14,048 nucleotides of DNA from assembly GCA_024635885.1 (NCBI GenBank), contig JAGXIA010000008.1, positions 1 to 14,048 of the forward strand, given 5' to 3'. The notes beneath the pieces are model-generated. The model had not been told where the DNA came from. It saw only the letters and a list, made by a program, of their open reading frames with translations, and did not search any database. The stretch's first letter is position 1. Each line of letters opens with the position of its first letter. This DNA is from Helicobacteraceae bacterium. Lineage in GTDB: Bacteria > Campylobacterota > Campylobacteria > Campylobacterales > Sulfurimonadaceae. Made by a program: the position numbers and the translations under genes. Positions 7,249 to 13,705 of the stretch are shown piece after piece.

Positions 7249-9168
7249 ATGAAAAATGAAATATTTTATGATGTAACACTTTTTAGCGACTTGGATATCT
7301 ACCTTTTTAAAGAAGGTTCTCACTCAAAACTTTATAACCATTTAGGCTCGCATACGCTTACTAGAGAGGGAGTGGAAGGTGTATATTTTGCACTTTGGGC
7401 TCCAAATGCTAATTCAGTATCTGTAAGAGGTGATTTTAATGATTATAATCATGAAACACATGAAATGAAAAAACGTACAGATGATTCCGGCATTTGGGAA
7501 GCGTTCATTACTAACGTACCCCAGGGTACAACTTACAAATATCATATAAGATCTGAGGGAAATGATGCAAATCAAGACAAAATTGATCCATATGCATTTC
7601 ATTCTGAAGTAGCTCCAGCTTCTGCTTCAAAAGTTTGGAGTATAGACAAACATGAGTGGCAAGATAAGAAGTGGATGAAGTCACGTCATAAAAATAATTC
7701 TCATAAAGCACCTATCTCCATATATGAAGTTCATTTAGGTTCATGGAGAAGAAATGTCGAAGAAGGAGGTCGTTATTTGACTTACCTTGAATCTGCAAAT
7801 GAGTTGGCAGAATATTTAGTTGATATGAACTTTACTCACGTAGAACTTATGCCTATTACTGAGTTTCCGTTTAAAGGCTCTTGGGGTTATCAAGTAACAG
7901 GTTATTTTGCGCCTACGGCTCGTTTTGGAAAACCAGAAGAATTCATGGCCTTTGTAGATATTATGCATGAGTATGGAATAGGGGTTATTTTAGACTGGGT
8001 GCCTTCACATTTTGTAACTGATGGACATGGTTTAATGAACTATGACGGAAGCTGTCTGTATGAGCATAAAGATCCACAAAAAGGGTACCATCCACAGTGG
8101 AAAAGTGCAATATTTAATTATGACAGAAATGAAGTCCGTGCCTTCTTGATTAGTTCGGCAATGTTCTGGCTTGAGAAATATCATATTGATGGTATCAGAG
8201 TGGATGCAGTTGCTTCTATGCTATATTTAAATTATGCAAGAGAAGAGGGTGAATGGACACCTAATGAAGATGGCAGTAATGTAAATCGTGGTGCAGTTAA
8301 ATTTCTTAAACAGTTAAATACAACTGCTTATGAAGCCTTTAGCGACATTATGATGATTGCAGAAGAATCTACAAATTATTCTATGGTAACCGGTCCTGTA
8401 AGTGAAGGAGGGCTTGGTTTTGGCTATAAATGGAATATGGGTTGGATGCATGATATACTAAAATATACGAAGTATGATCCACTTTATAGACAGCATCATC
8501 AGGAGCATTTGACATTCAGTTTTGTTTATATGTTTAATGAGAATTATGTACTTCCACTCAGTCATGATGAAGTTGTGCATATGAAAGGTTCTTTAGTAAA
8601 TAAAATGCCTGGAGACAATTATAAAAAGTTTGCAAACCTAAGAGCTCTTTTTTCTCTTATGACTGCTCATCCTGGTAAAAAACTTCTTTTTATGGGTGGT
8701 GAATTTGCCCAGTTTGCAGAGTGGAATTATGAGCAAAGTCTTGATTGGCATTTACTTGATTATTCTGAGCATAGAGGAGTTCAAAACAGTGTAAGAACTT
8801 TAAATAAGTTATACAGAGATGAACCATCACTATATGTAAATGATGTAGAAAAAGCAGGCTTTGAGTGGATAGATGAAAATGATAAAGATGCAAATGTAAT
8901 CTCATTTATTCGTAAGGGTGCAAAAAATCAAAAACCAATTGTGGTTGTGTGTAATTTTTCAGATAAAGAGCATATTGGTTATCCAATCGGATTACCGAGT
9001 AAAGGTAGCTACATAGAGATTTTTAACTCTAATGACAAGGAATTTGGTGGATACAGTGATAAAAATAGTGAGCCTATCAAATCAATAGCCAAAGAACAAC
9101 ATGGGAGAGCAAATATGTTAGAAATAACACTACCTCCACTGAGTGTTATCTATCTCAAAAAGAACTAA
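7249..9168 (+). CDS. glgB: 1,4-alpha-glucan (glycogen) branching enzyme, GH13
   Basis: A 639-residue branching enzyme that cuts alpha-1,4 chains and re-attaches them through alpha-1,6 bonds. An N-terminal CBM48 domain (about 36-130, with YFALWAPNANSVSVRGDFN) precedes the GH13 barrel. Catalytic residues are visible: nucleophile Asp319 in DGIRVDAVASM, acid/base Glu372 in MMIAEEST, and transition-state Asp440 in LSHDEVVH. EFPFKGSWGYQ (205-215) is typical of GlgB. The C-terminal beta domain ends in LPPLSVIYLKK. The protein is shorter than E. coli GlgB (~728) because it has one rather than two N-terminal beta domains, a common variant. It is the last gene of the operon. Only a weak purine-rich site (GAGAAAG, 7241-7247) precedes ATG 7249. 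Its stop codon lies inside an inverted repeat shared with the convergent regulator gene. Confidence 0.96.
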   Translation: MKNEIFYDVTLFSDLDIYLFKEGSHSKLYNHLGSHTLTREGVEGVYFALWAPNANSVSVRGDFNDYNHETHEMKKRTDDSGIWEAFITNVPQGTTYKYHIRSEGNDANQDKIDPYAFHSEVAPASASKVWSIDKHEWQDKKWMKSRHKNNSHKAPISIYEVHLGSWRRNVEEGGRYLTYLESANELAEYLVDMNFTHVELMPITEFPFKGSWGYQVTGYFAPTARFGKPEEFMAFVDIMHEYGIGVILDWVPSHFVTDGHGLMNYDGSCLYEHKDPQKGYHPQWKSAIFNYDRNEVRAFLISSAMFWLEKYHIDGIRVDAVASMLYLNYAREEGEWTPNEDGSNVNRGAVKFLKQLNTTAYEAFSDIMMIAEESTNYSMVTGPVSEGGLGFGYKWNMGWMHDILKYTKYDPLYRQHHQEHLTFSFVYMFNENYVLPLSHDEVVHMKGSLVNKMPGDNYKKFANLRALFSLMTAHPGKKLLFMGGEFAQFAEWNYEQSLDWHLLDYSEHRGVQNSVRTLNKLYRDEPSLYVNDVEKAGFEWIDENDKDANVISFIRKGAKNQKPIVVVCNFSDKEHIGYPIGLPSKGSYIEIFNSNDKEFGGYSDKNSEPIKSIAKEQHGRANMLEITLPPLSVIYLKKN

Positions 9169-9192
9169 ACAGCAGTTAGCTAGTTAGTTCTT
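9160..9192. terminator. Inverted repeat covering both convergent stop codons, possible bidirectional terminator
   Basis: AAGAACTAA (9160-9168) and TTAGTTCTT (9184-9192) are perfect 9-base reverse complements around a 15-base loop. An A-rich stretch lies on the left and a T-containing stretch on the right, so either strand could be read as a terminator. The stem is AT-rich and weak. It includes the glgB stop codon and most of the stop codon of the response regulator gene. Confidence 0.4.
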
Positions 9193-9940
9193 ATATCTCA
9201 ATATATGGCATTATCCTATATCCAATACCATATATACTTTCTAAACTATTTTCAGGTAATTTCTTTCTGAGTTTTGAGACAAGTTTTCTGATATTTGCGT
9301 TATCTAAAAGTTCATTCATTACTATATAGTTTGCAACTATGTCTTCATTTGAATATATTTTTCCTACATTTTTACTTAAGTATTGCATAAATATTATTTC
9401 ATACTTTGTGAGATATATAGGTTTATTATTATTGGTGAGGGAGCTATTTTGTCTGTCAAATATACATGAGTTGTTAAGTTTTATTTTGACTAAGTTGTCG
9501 TCTGAAGATAATATTGTTGGTTGTTGCAGTTTCTTAGCGCTTTTTAGTAAAACTGCTAAGAGTTCTTGAAAATCAATAGGTTTTTTAATAAACTGCTCTA
9601 TTCCTAAATTTATAAGAGGTAAAAGATATTTGCTATCGTCGTATGCAGAGAGAATAATAATGATTTGCTGCGGAGAAATACTATAGATTTTTTCTGTAAG
9701 TTCTACTCCATTTAACTTTGGCAATTGCAAATCACTGATGACAATGTCATAATTTTTTAGATTTTCATTATAATAGTCTTTATACTTAGTTAAAGCAAGA
9801 ACACCATCTTCTGCGCTCTCAACGTCTTTAAAGAAACTTTTTAATATTTCTGTCGTACTCTGTCTTAGTTCATCATGATCTTCAACAAACAGTATAGATA
9901 AATTTTTAGTGTATGTTAGTAAGTTTTTAGAGTTCATCAT
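9191..9940 (-). CDS. OmpR/PhoB-type response regulator (receiver plus winged helix)
   Basis: With the start chosen here this is a 249-residue two-component response regulator. The receiver domain shows acidic pocket Glu20-Asp21 (LFVEDHDE), phospho-acceptor Asp70 in ISDLQLPKLNG, Ser102 in LSAYDD and Lys124 in FIKKP. The C-terminal half (~165-249) is a Trans_reg_C winged helix ending in the usual SIYGIGYRIM, so it should bind DNA. An in-frame TTG at 10003 would extend it by 21 residues. ATG 9940 (or the adjacent ATG 9937) is preferred because the receiver then begins at the normal distance and AAAGAA precedes it at about 8 bases. No histidine kinase gene is adjacent, so partner and targets are unknown. 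It converges on the glycogen operon and is divergent from thiS. Confidence 0.88.
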   Translation of the reverse strand: MMNSKNLLTYTKNLSILFVEDHDELRQSTTEILKSFFKDVESAEDGVLALTKYKDYYNENLKNYDIVISDLQLPKLNGVELTEKIYSISPQQIIIILSAYDDSKYLLPLINLGIEQFIKKPIDFQELLAVLLKSAKKLQQPTILSSDDNLVKIKLNNSCIFDRQNSSLTNNNKPIYLTKYEIIFMQYLSKNVGKIYSNEDIVANYIVMNELLDNANIRKLVSKLRKKLPENSLESIYGIGYRIMPYIEI

Positions 9941-10013
9941 TATTAGATTCTTTAAAGTTAAATTATAGTCATTTATTATATCTAGTAAAGATAGTTTATT
10001 CAAGTAAAGTTGA

Positions 10014-10019
10014 TATAAT
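10014..10019 (+). promoter_or_regulatory. Candidate -10 element for thiS
   Basis: A perfect TATAAT lies 31 bases before the thiS ATG, giving a plausible start of transcription near 10026. No convincing -35 hexamer is seen, which is common in Campylobacterota. It lies close to the opposite-strand -10 at 10027-10032. Confidence 0.45.
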
Positions 10020-10026
10020 ACCTTTA

Positions 10027-10032
10027 ATTATA
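10027..10032 (-). promoter_or_regulatory. Candidate -10 element for the response regulator gene
   Basis: TATAAT reads leftward on the minus strand here. Initiation near 10020 would give a leader of about 80 bases to ATG 9940, or about 17 bases to the alternative TTG 10003. No clear -35 is seen. AT-rich intergenic DNA makes chance matches likely. Confidence 0.35.
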
Positions 10033-10050
10033 AATAAATGAGAATAAATA

Positions 10051-10251
10051 ATGACAATAATAATAAATGGTGAAGAACAAGAATTTACTTCCGAGCTTAC
10101 GCTAGCTCAAATACTGACTGATCTATCTTTAGAGGGCAAAGTTATGGCCGCAGCTGTAAATATGGAAATAGTTAAGCAAGACAATTGGGATTCATATAAG
10201 TTAAGGGATGGGGATAAGTTAGAACTACTAGATTTTGTTGGTGGGGGATGA
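10051..10251 (+). CDS. thiS: ThiS sulfur-carrier protein (thiamine thiazole synthesis)
   Basis: A 66-residue ubiquitin-like beta-grasp protein. It opens with MTIIINGEEQEF, the usual first hairpin, and has LTLAQILTDL for the helix. VAVN-like MAAAVNMEIV and RDGDKLELLDFVGGG follow. The C-terminal Gly-Gly is adenylylated by ThiF and thiocarboxylated, then donates sulfur to thiazole synthase ThiG. Here the tail is three glycines. MoaD is a related possibility, but the size and the VGGG ending fit ThiS better. It stands alone: no thiG, thiF or thiH is next to it. Its last 24 bases overlap the 3' end of acpS on the other strand. The ribosome site is weak (TGAGA upstream of the ATG). Confidence 0.88.
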   Translation: MTIIINGEEQEFTSELTLAQILTDLSLEGKVMAAAVNMEIVKQDNWDSYKLRDGDKLELLDFVGGG

Positions 10252-10596
10252 TTTTTCAATTGTTACAACAGCAATAGCATACTCTCCATCATGAGTAATA
10301 GAAATACTAGTATCAGTGATATTGAATTTCTGAGTGATAGATTCTGACAAACTTATTTGTGGAGCACCTTTTAAAGTTTTAGTGATGATTATGTCATGAA
10401 AACTACACTCTGACCCAATCCCAACACCAAGTGCTTTTGAACATGCTTCTTTAGTCGCCCAAAATCCCGCAGCAGTTTTATAGTTTTTAATAAGTAATAT
10501 TTCATCAGCTGAAAGAAATTTTTGAAGTGCTTTATCTCCAAATCGCTCTATTAAGCGATTCATACGAGATGTTTTTATAAGATCAATGCCGATCAT
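10228..10596 (-). CDS. acpS: Holo-[acyl-carrier-protein] synthase
   Basis: A 122-residue AcpS that transfers phosphopantetheine from CoA to the serine of acyl carrier protein, needed for fatty acid synthesis. The family signatures are MIGIDLI with magnesium-binding Asp5, FWATKEACSKALGVGI (45-60) with Glu50, and the closing strands SISITHDGEYAIAVV. Its length is normal for the trimeric short type. ATG 10596 abuts the fliL stop directly (TAAATG), with no good ribosome site, which points to translation coupled to fliL. The last seven codons (SSPTNKI) lie on top of the thiS end on the opposite strand. This tail is outside the conserved fold. Confidence 0.93.
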   Translation of the reverse strand: MIGIDLIKTSRMNRLIERFGDKALQKFLSADEILLIKNYKTAAGFWATKEACSKALGVGIGSECSFHDIIITKTLKGAPQISLSESITQKFNITDTSISITHDGEYAIAVVTIEKSSPTNKI

Positions 10597-11151
10597 TTAC
10601 TGAACAACAAACTCTGTAAAGTAAATTCCTCTAATCTGACCATCTGAAATCATAGCATTTAGAGTATCCATTACTTGCTCGGATATTTTTTGTTTGCCTT
10701 TTTTAGAAGATATCTCTTCAAGTGATTTAGATGTCAAGATTCTTATAACTCTGTCTCTAATTACAGGAGATTTACTGTCTAACTCCAAACTAAGCTCTGC
10801 ACCTTCGAGTTCTAATGACATAGTCACTTTCAGGTAGCGACGACCTGAATCACTTTTTAGGTTTACCGTGAAAGTATCAAGAGGGTATAAAACGCCTATT
10901 TGACTAAGTTTTCTTGATTCACCCATATCTGAGCTAGAAGCACTTCTTCTTTCTTGAGAGACACTTCTCTCTTGAGCTTTAGGTGGGGCACTATATGTTA
11001 CAGTTTCTTCTTTTCCACCCATTAAAAGTATGCTAACGACAGCACCTATAAGTATAATAAGAATTAAAACCACTATTATAATTATCATCAACATATTCGA
11101 TTTTTTTTCTACTGGGGCTGTTTCTTCTTCAGAGTTCTCTTTATCAGGCAT
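10597..11151 (-). CDS. fliL: Flagellar basal-body-associated protein FliL
   Basis: A 184-residue single-pass inner-membrane protein. An acidic/Lys-rich cytoplasmic head (1-19) is followed by one strongly hydrophobic segment (20-44), a low-complexity Ser/Arg-rich linker (~52-82) and a periplasmic FliL domain starting near LYPLDTFTVNL. That domain continues through RYLKVTMSLEL, the IRDRVIRILTSKS helix and the final GQIRGIYFTEFVVQ. FliL forms rings around the stator units and affects torque and swarming. ATG 11151 has a strong AAGGAA site five bases upstream. acpS follows with no gap, an arrangement I recall from Campylobacter. There are no other flagellar genes in the window. Confidence 0.93.
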   Translation of the reverse strand: MPDKENSEEETAPVEKKSNMLMIIIIVVLILIILIGAVVSILLMGGKEETVTYSAPPKAQERSVSQERRSASSSDMGESRKLSQIGVLYPLDTFTVNLKSDSGRRYLKVTMSLELEGAELSLELDSKSPVIRDRVIRILTSKSLEEISSKKGKQKISEQVMDTLNAMISDGQIRGIYFTEFVVQ

Positions 11152-11177
11152 ATTTATTCCTTCTTTATTGTTATATT

Positions 11178-11186
11178 AGTATATCG
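11178..11186 (-). promoter_or_regulatory. Candidate promoter for fliL-acpS
   Basis: On the minus strand this reads CGATATACT and holds a TATACT -10 (11183 to 11178), placing initiation near 11171, about 20 bases before fliL. The overlapping CGATAT resembles the -10 of flagellar sigma-28 promoters in Campylobacter, but no matching -35 is evident. Either reading is tentative. Confidence 0.3.
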
Positions 11187-11221
11187 GAATTTATAAGAAA
11201 ATATAAATTATTGTTCTTGTT

Positions 11222-11860
11222 TTATTCTAAGTCTTTGAGTGGTAAAAATTCATAAGTATCGGCATTATAATAGTCAATTTTACCTGTTTCCATATCGTAA
11301 TACCATCCATGAATATGTAAACTTCCATCTTCAAATCTATTTTTTACATGAGGATAAGTTAAAATATTTTCTATCTGTTTTACCACGGATAGTTTTTCAG
11401 TTAATCTTAACAGGTCTTCTTTTGGTGCATCTACACCTAAACTAAGTATAGCGGAAGTTTTTGCACTTTTACCAAGTTCTAACCATTTTTTAGTATGAAC
11501 TAGTGATGGATCTTCGATCTCCTCATATAAATGTTGACATGCTCCACAATGGGTGTGACCACAAATAATGATTTCTTTAACATTTAACACGCTAACAGCA
11601 TACTCAATTCCGGATGCTGTGGAATGATAGTCTTCATCAGGCTTATAAGGCGGTACAAAATTACCAACATTTCTGATTACAAAAAGATCACCAGGATCTG
11701 ATTGAACAATCAAATCCGGGATTACTCGAGAATCTGAACATCCAATAAAAAGAGCTTTTGGAGTCTGTCCACTTTTTACCAGTTCAAGTAATGATTCTTG
11801 ATTGTTTTTAAAATAAGCTCTAAAGAGCTTATTACCTTTTGCATACTCTTCTAAATTCAT
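11222..11860 (-). CDS. Beta-class carbonic anhydrase
   Basis: A 212-residue enzyme interconverting CO2 and bicarbonate. The zinc site is readable: Cys41 in FIGCSDSR, with the Asp43-Arg45 dyad, and His102 and Cys105 in CGHTHCGAC. The substrate-pocket motif VIRNVGNFVPPY (61-72) is also present. No signal peptide is seen, so it should be cytoplasmic. In a CO2-fixing or capnophilic campylobacterotan it would supply bicarbonate for carboxylation and help pH balance; that role is inferred. ATG 11860 has GAGG eight bases upstream. The 86-residue gene upstream ends 26 bases away, so the two are probably co-transcribed. Confidence 0.95.
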   Translation of the reverse strand: MNLEEYAKGNKLFRAYFKNNQESLLELVKSGQTPKALFIGCSDSRVIPDLIVQSDPGDLFVIRNVGNFVPPYKPDEDYHSTASGIEYAVSVLNVKEIIICGHTHCGACQHLYEEIEDPSLVHTKKWLELGKSAKTSAILSLGVDAPKEDLLRLTEKLSVVKQIENILTYPHVKNRFEDGSLHIHGWYYDMETGKIDYYNADTYEFLPLKDLE

Positions 11861-11886
11861 AAATAAAGCCTCAGATTAATATAAGA

Positions 11887-12147
11887 TTAGACATAATTGG
11901 TAATATTTAAAGTTTTTAGTATTTCTTCAAAAATTTTGCCAGCTTCACGGTCTCCATCGTCATGATATTCAATGACTAAAACATCTTTCGTATCTGTTAT
12001 ATTACAATTGTAAGTCTCTGGTTGCTTATCATATTTTGCAATTATTTTTTCCACTGTCGAACAAACAAATGAACTTTCTTCTTTTCCCTCATAAGCTATT
12101 GAGAGTTTAAAGTATCTTTCTTCACTACGAAATTGTGCGTCAATCAT
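11887..12147 (-). CDS. Hypothetical protein, 86 residues
   Basis: I do not recognise this family. It is a small, soluble, acidic protein without membrane segment or signal peptide. By eye it alternates strand (ERYFKLSIAYEG), helix (VCSTVEKIIAKYD), strand (TKDVLVIEYHDDG) and helix (GKIFEEILKTLNI), a small alpha/beta fold. It has two cysteines (29 and 48) that do not form a CxxC. Coding is well supported: ATG 12147 has a strong AAAAGGA ribosome site, a TATAAT lies at a good distance upstream, and codon use resembles the neighbours. It sits between radA and the carbonic anhydrase on the same strand, 26 bases ahead of the latter. Confidence 0.8.
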   Translation of the reverse strand: MIDAQFRSEERYFKLSIAYEGKEESSFVCSTVEKIIAKYDKQPETYNCNITDTKDVLVIEYHDDGDREAGKIFEEILKTLNITNYV

Positions 12148-12165
12148 AGATTTCCTTTTAGACTT

Positions 12166-12171
12166 ATTATA
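12166..12171 (-). promoter_or_regulatory. Candidate -10 element ahead of the 86-residue gene and carbonic anhydrase
   Basis: TATAAT on the minus strand, 18 bases before ATG 12147. Transcription starting near 12159 would leave a 12-base leader that still holds the AAAAGGA ribosome site. No good -35 is seen. The 76-base gap after radA makes a separate promoter likely. Confidence 0.45.
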
Positions 12172-12223
12172 ATTTCATGATTGTACAATTATTATGGTAA
12201 AAATTCTTTTAATGATGCCTAAA

Positions 12224-13570
12224 TCAGTACCACTCTAAAAGTTTTGTGACTTCATCAACAATAAAAGTTTTAATAGTTGTTTTTTCCAATGGCTTTTTAG
12301 CTAAAAGTGCTTTGGAAATATTTTGCATTTTTGCTTCTTTTAATCTTACATCCATCGCATAAACTTCTCTAATATCACCAACTAATGAGACTTCTCCTAT
12401 AAATACTGTTTCTTTTGAAATAGCTCTATCTCTAAAGCTACTGATGATGGCTGCTAAAATTGCTAAATCTGCCGCAGTTTCAGTTATTTTTATTCCACCA
12501 GTTATATTTATATAGACATCATACCCTGAGAGTGGAATTTCAAGTTTTCTTTCTAAGAGTGCTAATAGCATATTTAGTCTGTTGTTATCAAAACCAGTTG
12601 CTTGTCTTTTTGAATTTGCTGTATGTGATTCTGAAACTAAAGCTTGAACTTCGAGTATAATTGGGCGGGAACCTTCCATTACGACTGTTAAAGCAGAACC
12701 TGCCTGTTCAGAATTTCTGTTAAAAAATCGTGAAGCAACATCTGTCGCAGAGACTAAACCCTCCGTTCTCATCTCAAACACACCTATTTCGCTAGTTGGT
12801 CCAAAACGGTTTTTAAAGCCTCTTAAAATTCTAAGTTCTTGTGATGAATCGCCTTCAAAATACAGCACAGTGTCAACCATGTGCTCTAAAACCCTCGGAC
12901 CTGCAATAGAGCCTTCTTTTGTAATATGACCAATAATAAAAATGGCTATATCTTTCTCTTTTGCTATCCGCATAAGTTCAAAAGTTATCTGCCTTACTTG
13001 CGTTACAGAACCGGGTGCGGAAGTGATACTTTCAGAATACATTGTTTGTATAGAATCTATAATTATAAATTCATATTCCCTATGTGCCAGTTCAATTAAA
13101 ACCTGCTCGATTCTAATTTCACTTAAAAGATATAAAGTATCCATATTCGCTTCAAGTCTGTTTGCACGAAGTTTTATCTGTCCGGCTGATTCTTCACCAG
13201 TTACATAAAGAACATTTTTTCCAGTTGATGCAATATTTGAACCTACTTTTAAAAGTAAAGTTGACTTTCCAACTCCTGGACTACCCCCAATAAGTGTGAG
13301 TGAACCTGGAACTATACCACCACCAAGAACACCGTCAAGCTCTTTATCAAGTGAACTGTATCTGTAAACTTCATTCTCTTGTACATCGTTTATACTTACA
13401 GCTTTTGTCGAATTGTTAGAGCTTGATTTTGTTTTTTTGACAACTTCCTGCTGATGTTCATTTAACTCAACAAATGAATCCCATGCCCCACAGTTGGTAC
13501 ATTTACCCATCCATTTTGGAGTTGAAAGCCCACAATGTTGACATTCAAAGAGTACGCTTTTTTTAGCCAT
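12224..13570 (-). CDS. radA: DNA repair protein RadA (Sms)
   Basis: A 448-residue RadA, the RecA-like branch-migration ATPase of recombinational repair. It has the full layout: a C4 zinc finger (Cys10, Cys13, Cys24, Cys27), then Walker A GSPGVGKST (96-104) and Walker B FIIIDS (Asp172). The RadA-specific KNRFG (253-257) follows, and a C-terminal Lon-protease-like domain includes SGYDVYINITGG and FIGEVSLVGDIREV. Length is standard. ATG 13570 has AAGG eight bases upstream. A 135-base intergenic region separates it from slyD and holds a stem-loop and promoter-like elements, so radA probably has its own promoter. Confidence 0.97.
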   Translation of the reverse strand: MAKKSVLFECQHCGLSTPKWMGKCTNCGAWDSFVELNEHQQEVVKKTKSSSNNSTKAVSINDVQENEVYRYSSLDKELDGVLGGGIVPGSLTLIGGSPGVGKSTLLLKVGSNIASTGKNVLYVTGEESAGQIKLRANRLEANMDTLYLLSEIRIEQVLIELAHREYEFIIIDSIQTMYSESITSAPGSVTQVRQITFELMRIAKEKDIAIFIIGHITKEGSIAGPRVLEHMVDTVLYFEGDSSQELRILRGFKNRFGPTSEIGVFEMRTEGLVSATDVASRFFNRNSEQAGSALTVVMEGSRPIILEVQALVSESHTANSKRQATGFDNNRLNMLLALLERKLEIPLSGYDVYINITGGIKITETAADLAILAAIISSFRDRAISKETVFIGEVSLVGDIREVYAMDVRLKEAKMQNISKALLAKKPLEKTTIKTFIVDEVTKLLEWY

Positions 13571-13599
13571 AAAGTTTGCCTTATTTAAAATTATTGTGA

Positions 13600-13635
13600 A
13601 TTATATACTCTTTGGCATGTGGAAGATAGATTATA
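13600..13635 (-). promoter_or_regulatory. Candidate radA promoter region (two -10-like elements)
   Basis: Two TATAAT hexamers occur on the minus strand, at 13605-13600 and 13635-13630. The nearer would start transcription near 13593, about 22 bases before radA. The farther one has a tandem TGTCATAT repeat (13636-13651) where its spacer would be. No canonical -35 accompanies either. Confidence 0.4.
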
Positions 13636-13651
13636 TGTCATATTGTCATAT
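13636..13651. repeat. Tandem 8-base direct repeat TGTCATAT x2
   Basis: Two exact adjacent copies of TGTCATAT lie directly upstream of the distal -10-like element of radA. They could be an operator half-site pair or chance in AT-rich DNA. Confidence 0.5.
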
Positions 13652-13668
13652 AATTTGTGTAGAAAGTG

Positions 13669-13691
13669 AAATCTACCGTGAAGGTAGATTT
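13669..13691 (-). terminator. Stem-loop downstream of slyD, likely terminator
   Basis: AAATCTACC (13669-13677) and GGTAGATTT (13683-13691) form a perfect 9-base-pair stem with a 5-base loop. It begins 15 bases after the slyD stop. On the minus strand the stem ends in TTT and continues CACTTTCT, a modest rather than strong T-tract. Confidence 0.55.
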
Positions 13692-13705
13692 GAATGGAAC
13701 AGGTT

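Noticed and set aside
7414..7711. Two antisense reading frames within glgB
   Set aside because: They lie opposite conserved CBM48 and GH13 codons and have Tyr/Ile/Cys-rich composition typical of antisense shadows.
11188..11209. All-A/T inverted repeat (7-base arms) between the carbonic anhydrase gene and fliL
   Set aside because: The stem has no G or C pairs and no T-tract, so it is too weak to call a terminator.
12180..12189. Perfect 10-base palindrome ATTGTACAAT upstream of the 86-residue gene
   Set aside because: Palindromes of this length are expected many times by chance in 14 kb of AT-rich DNA, and no second copy was noticed at another promoter.
12460..13208. Plus-strand reading frames opposite radA
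   Set aside because: They are shadows of the Lon-like and ATPase domains of RadA and match no recognisable family.
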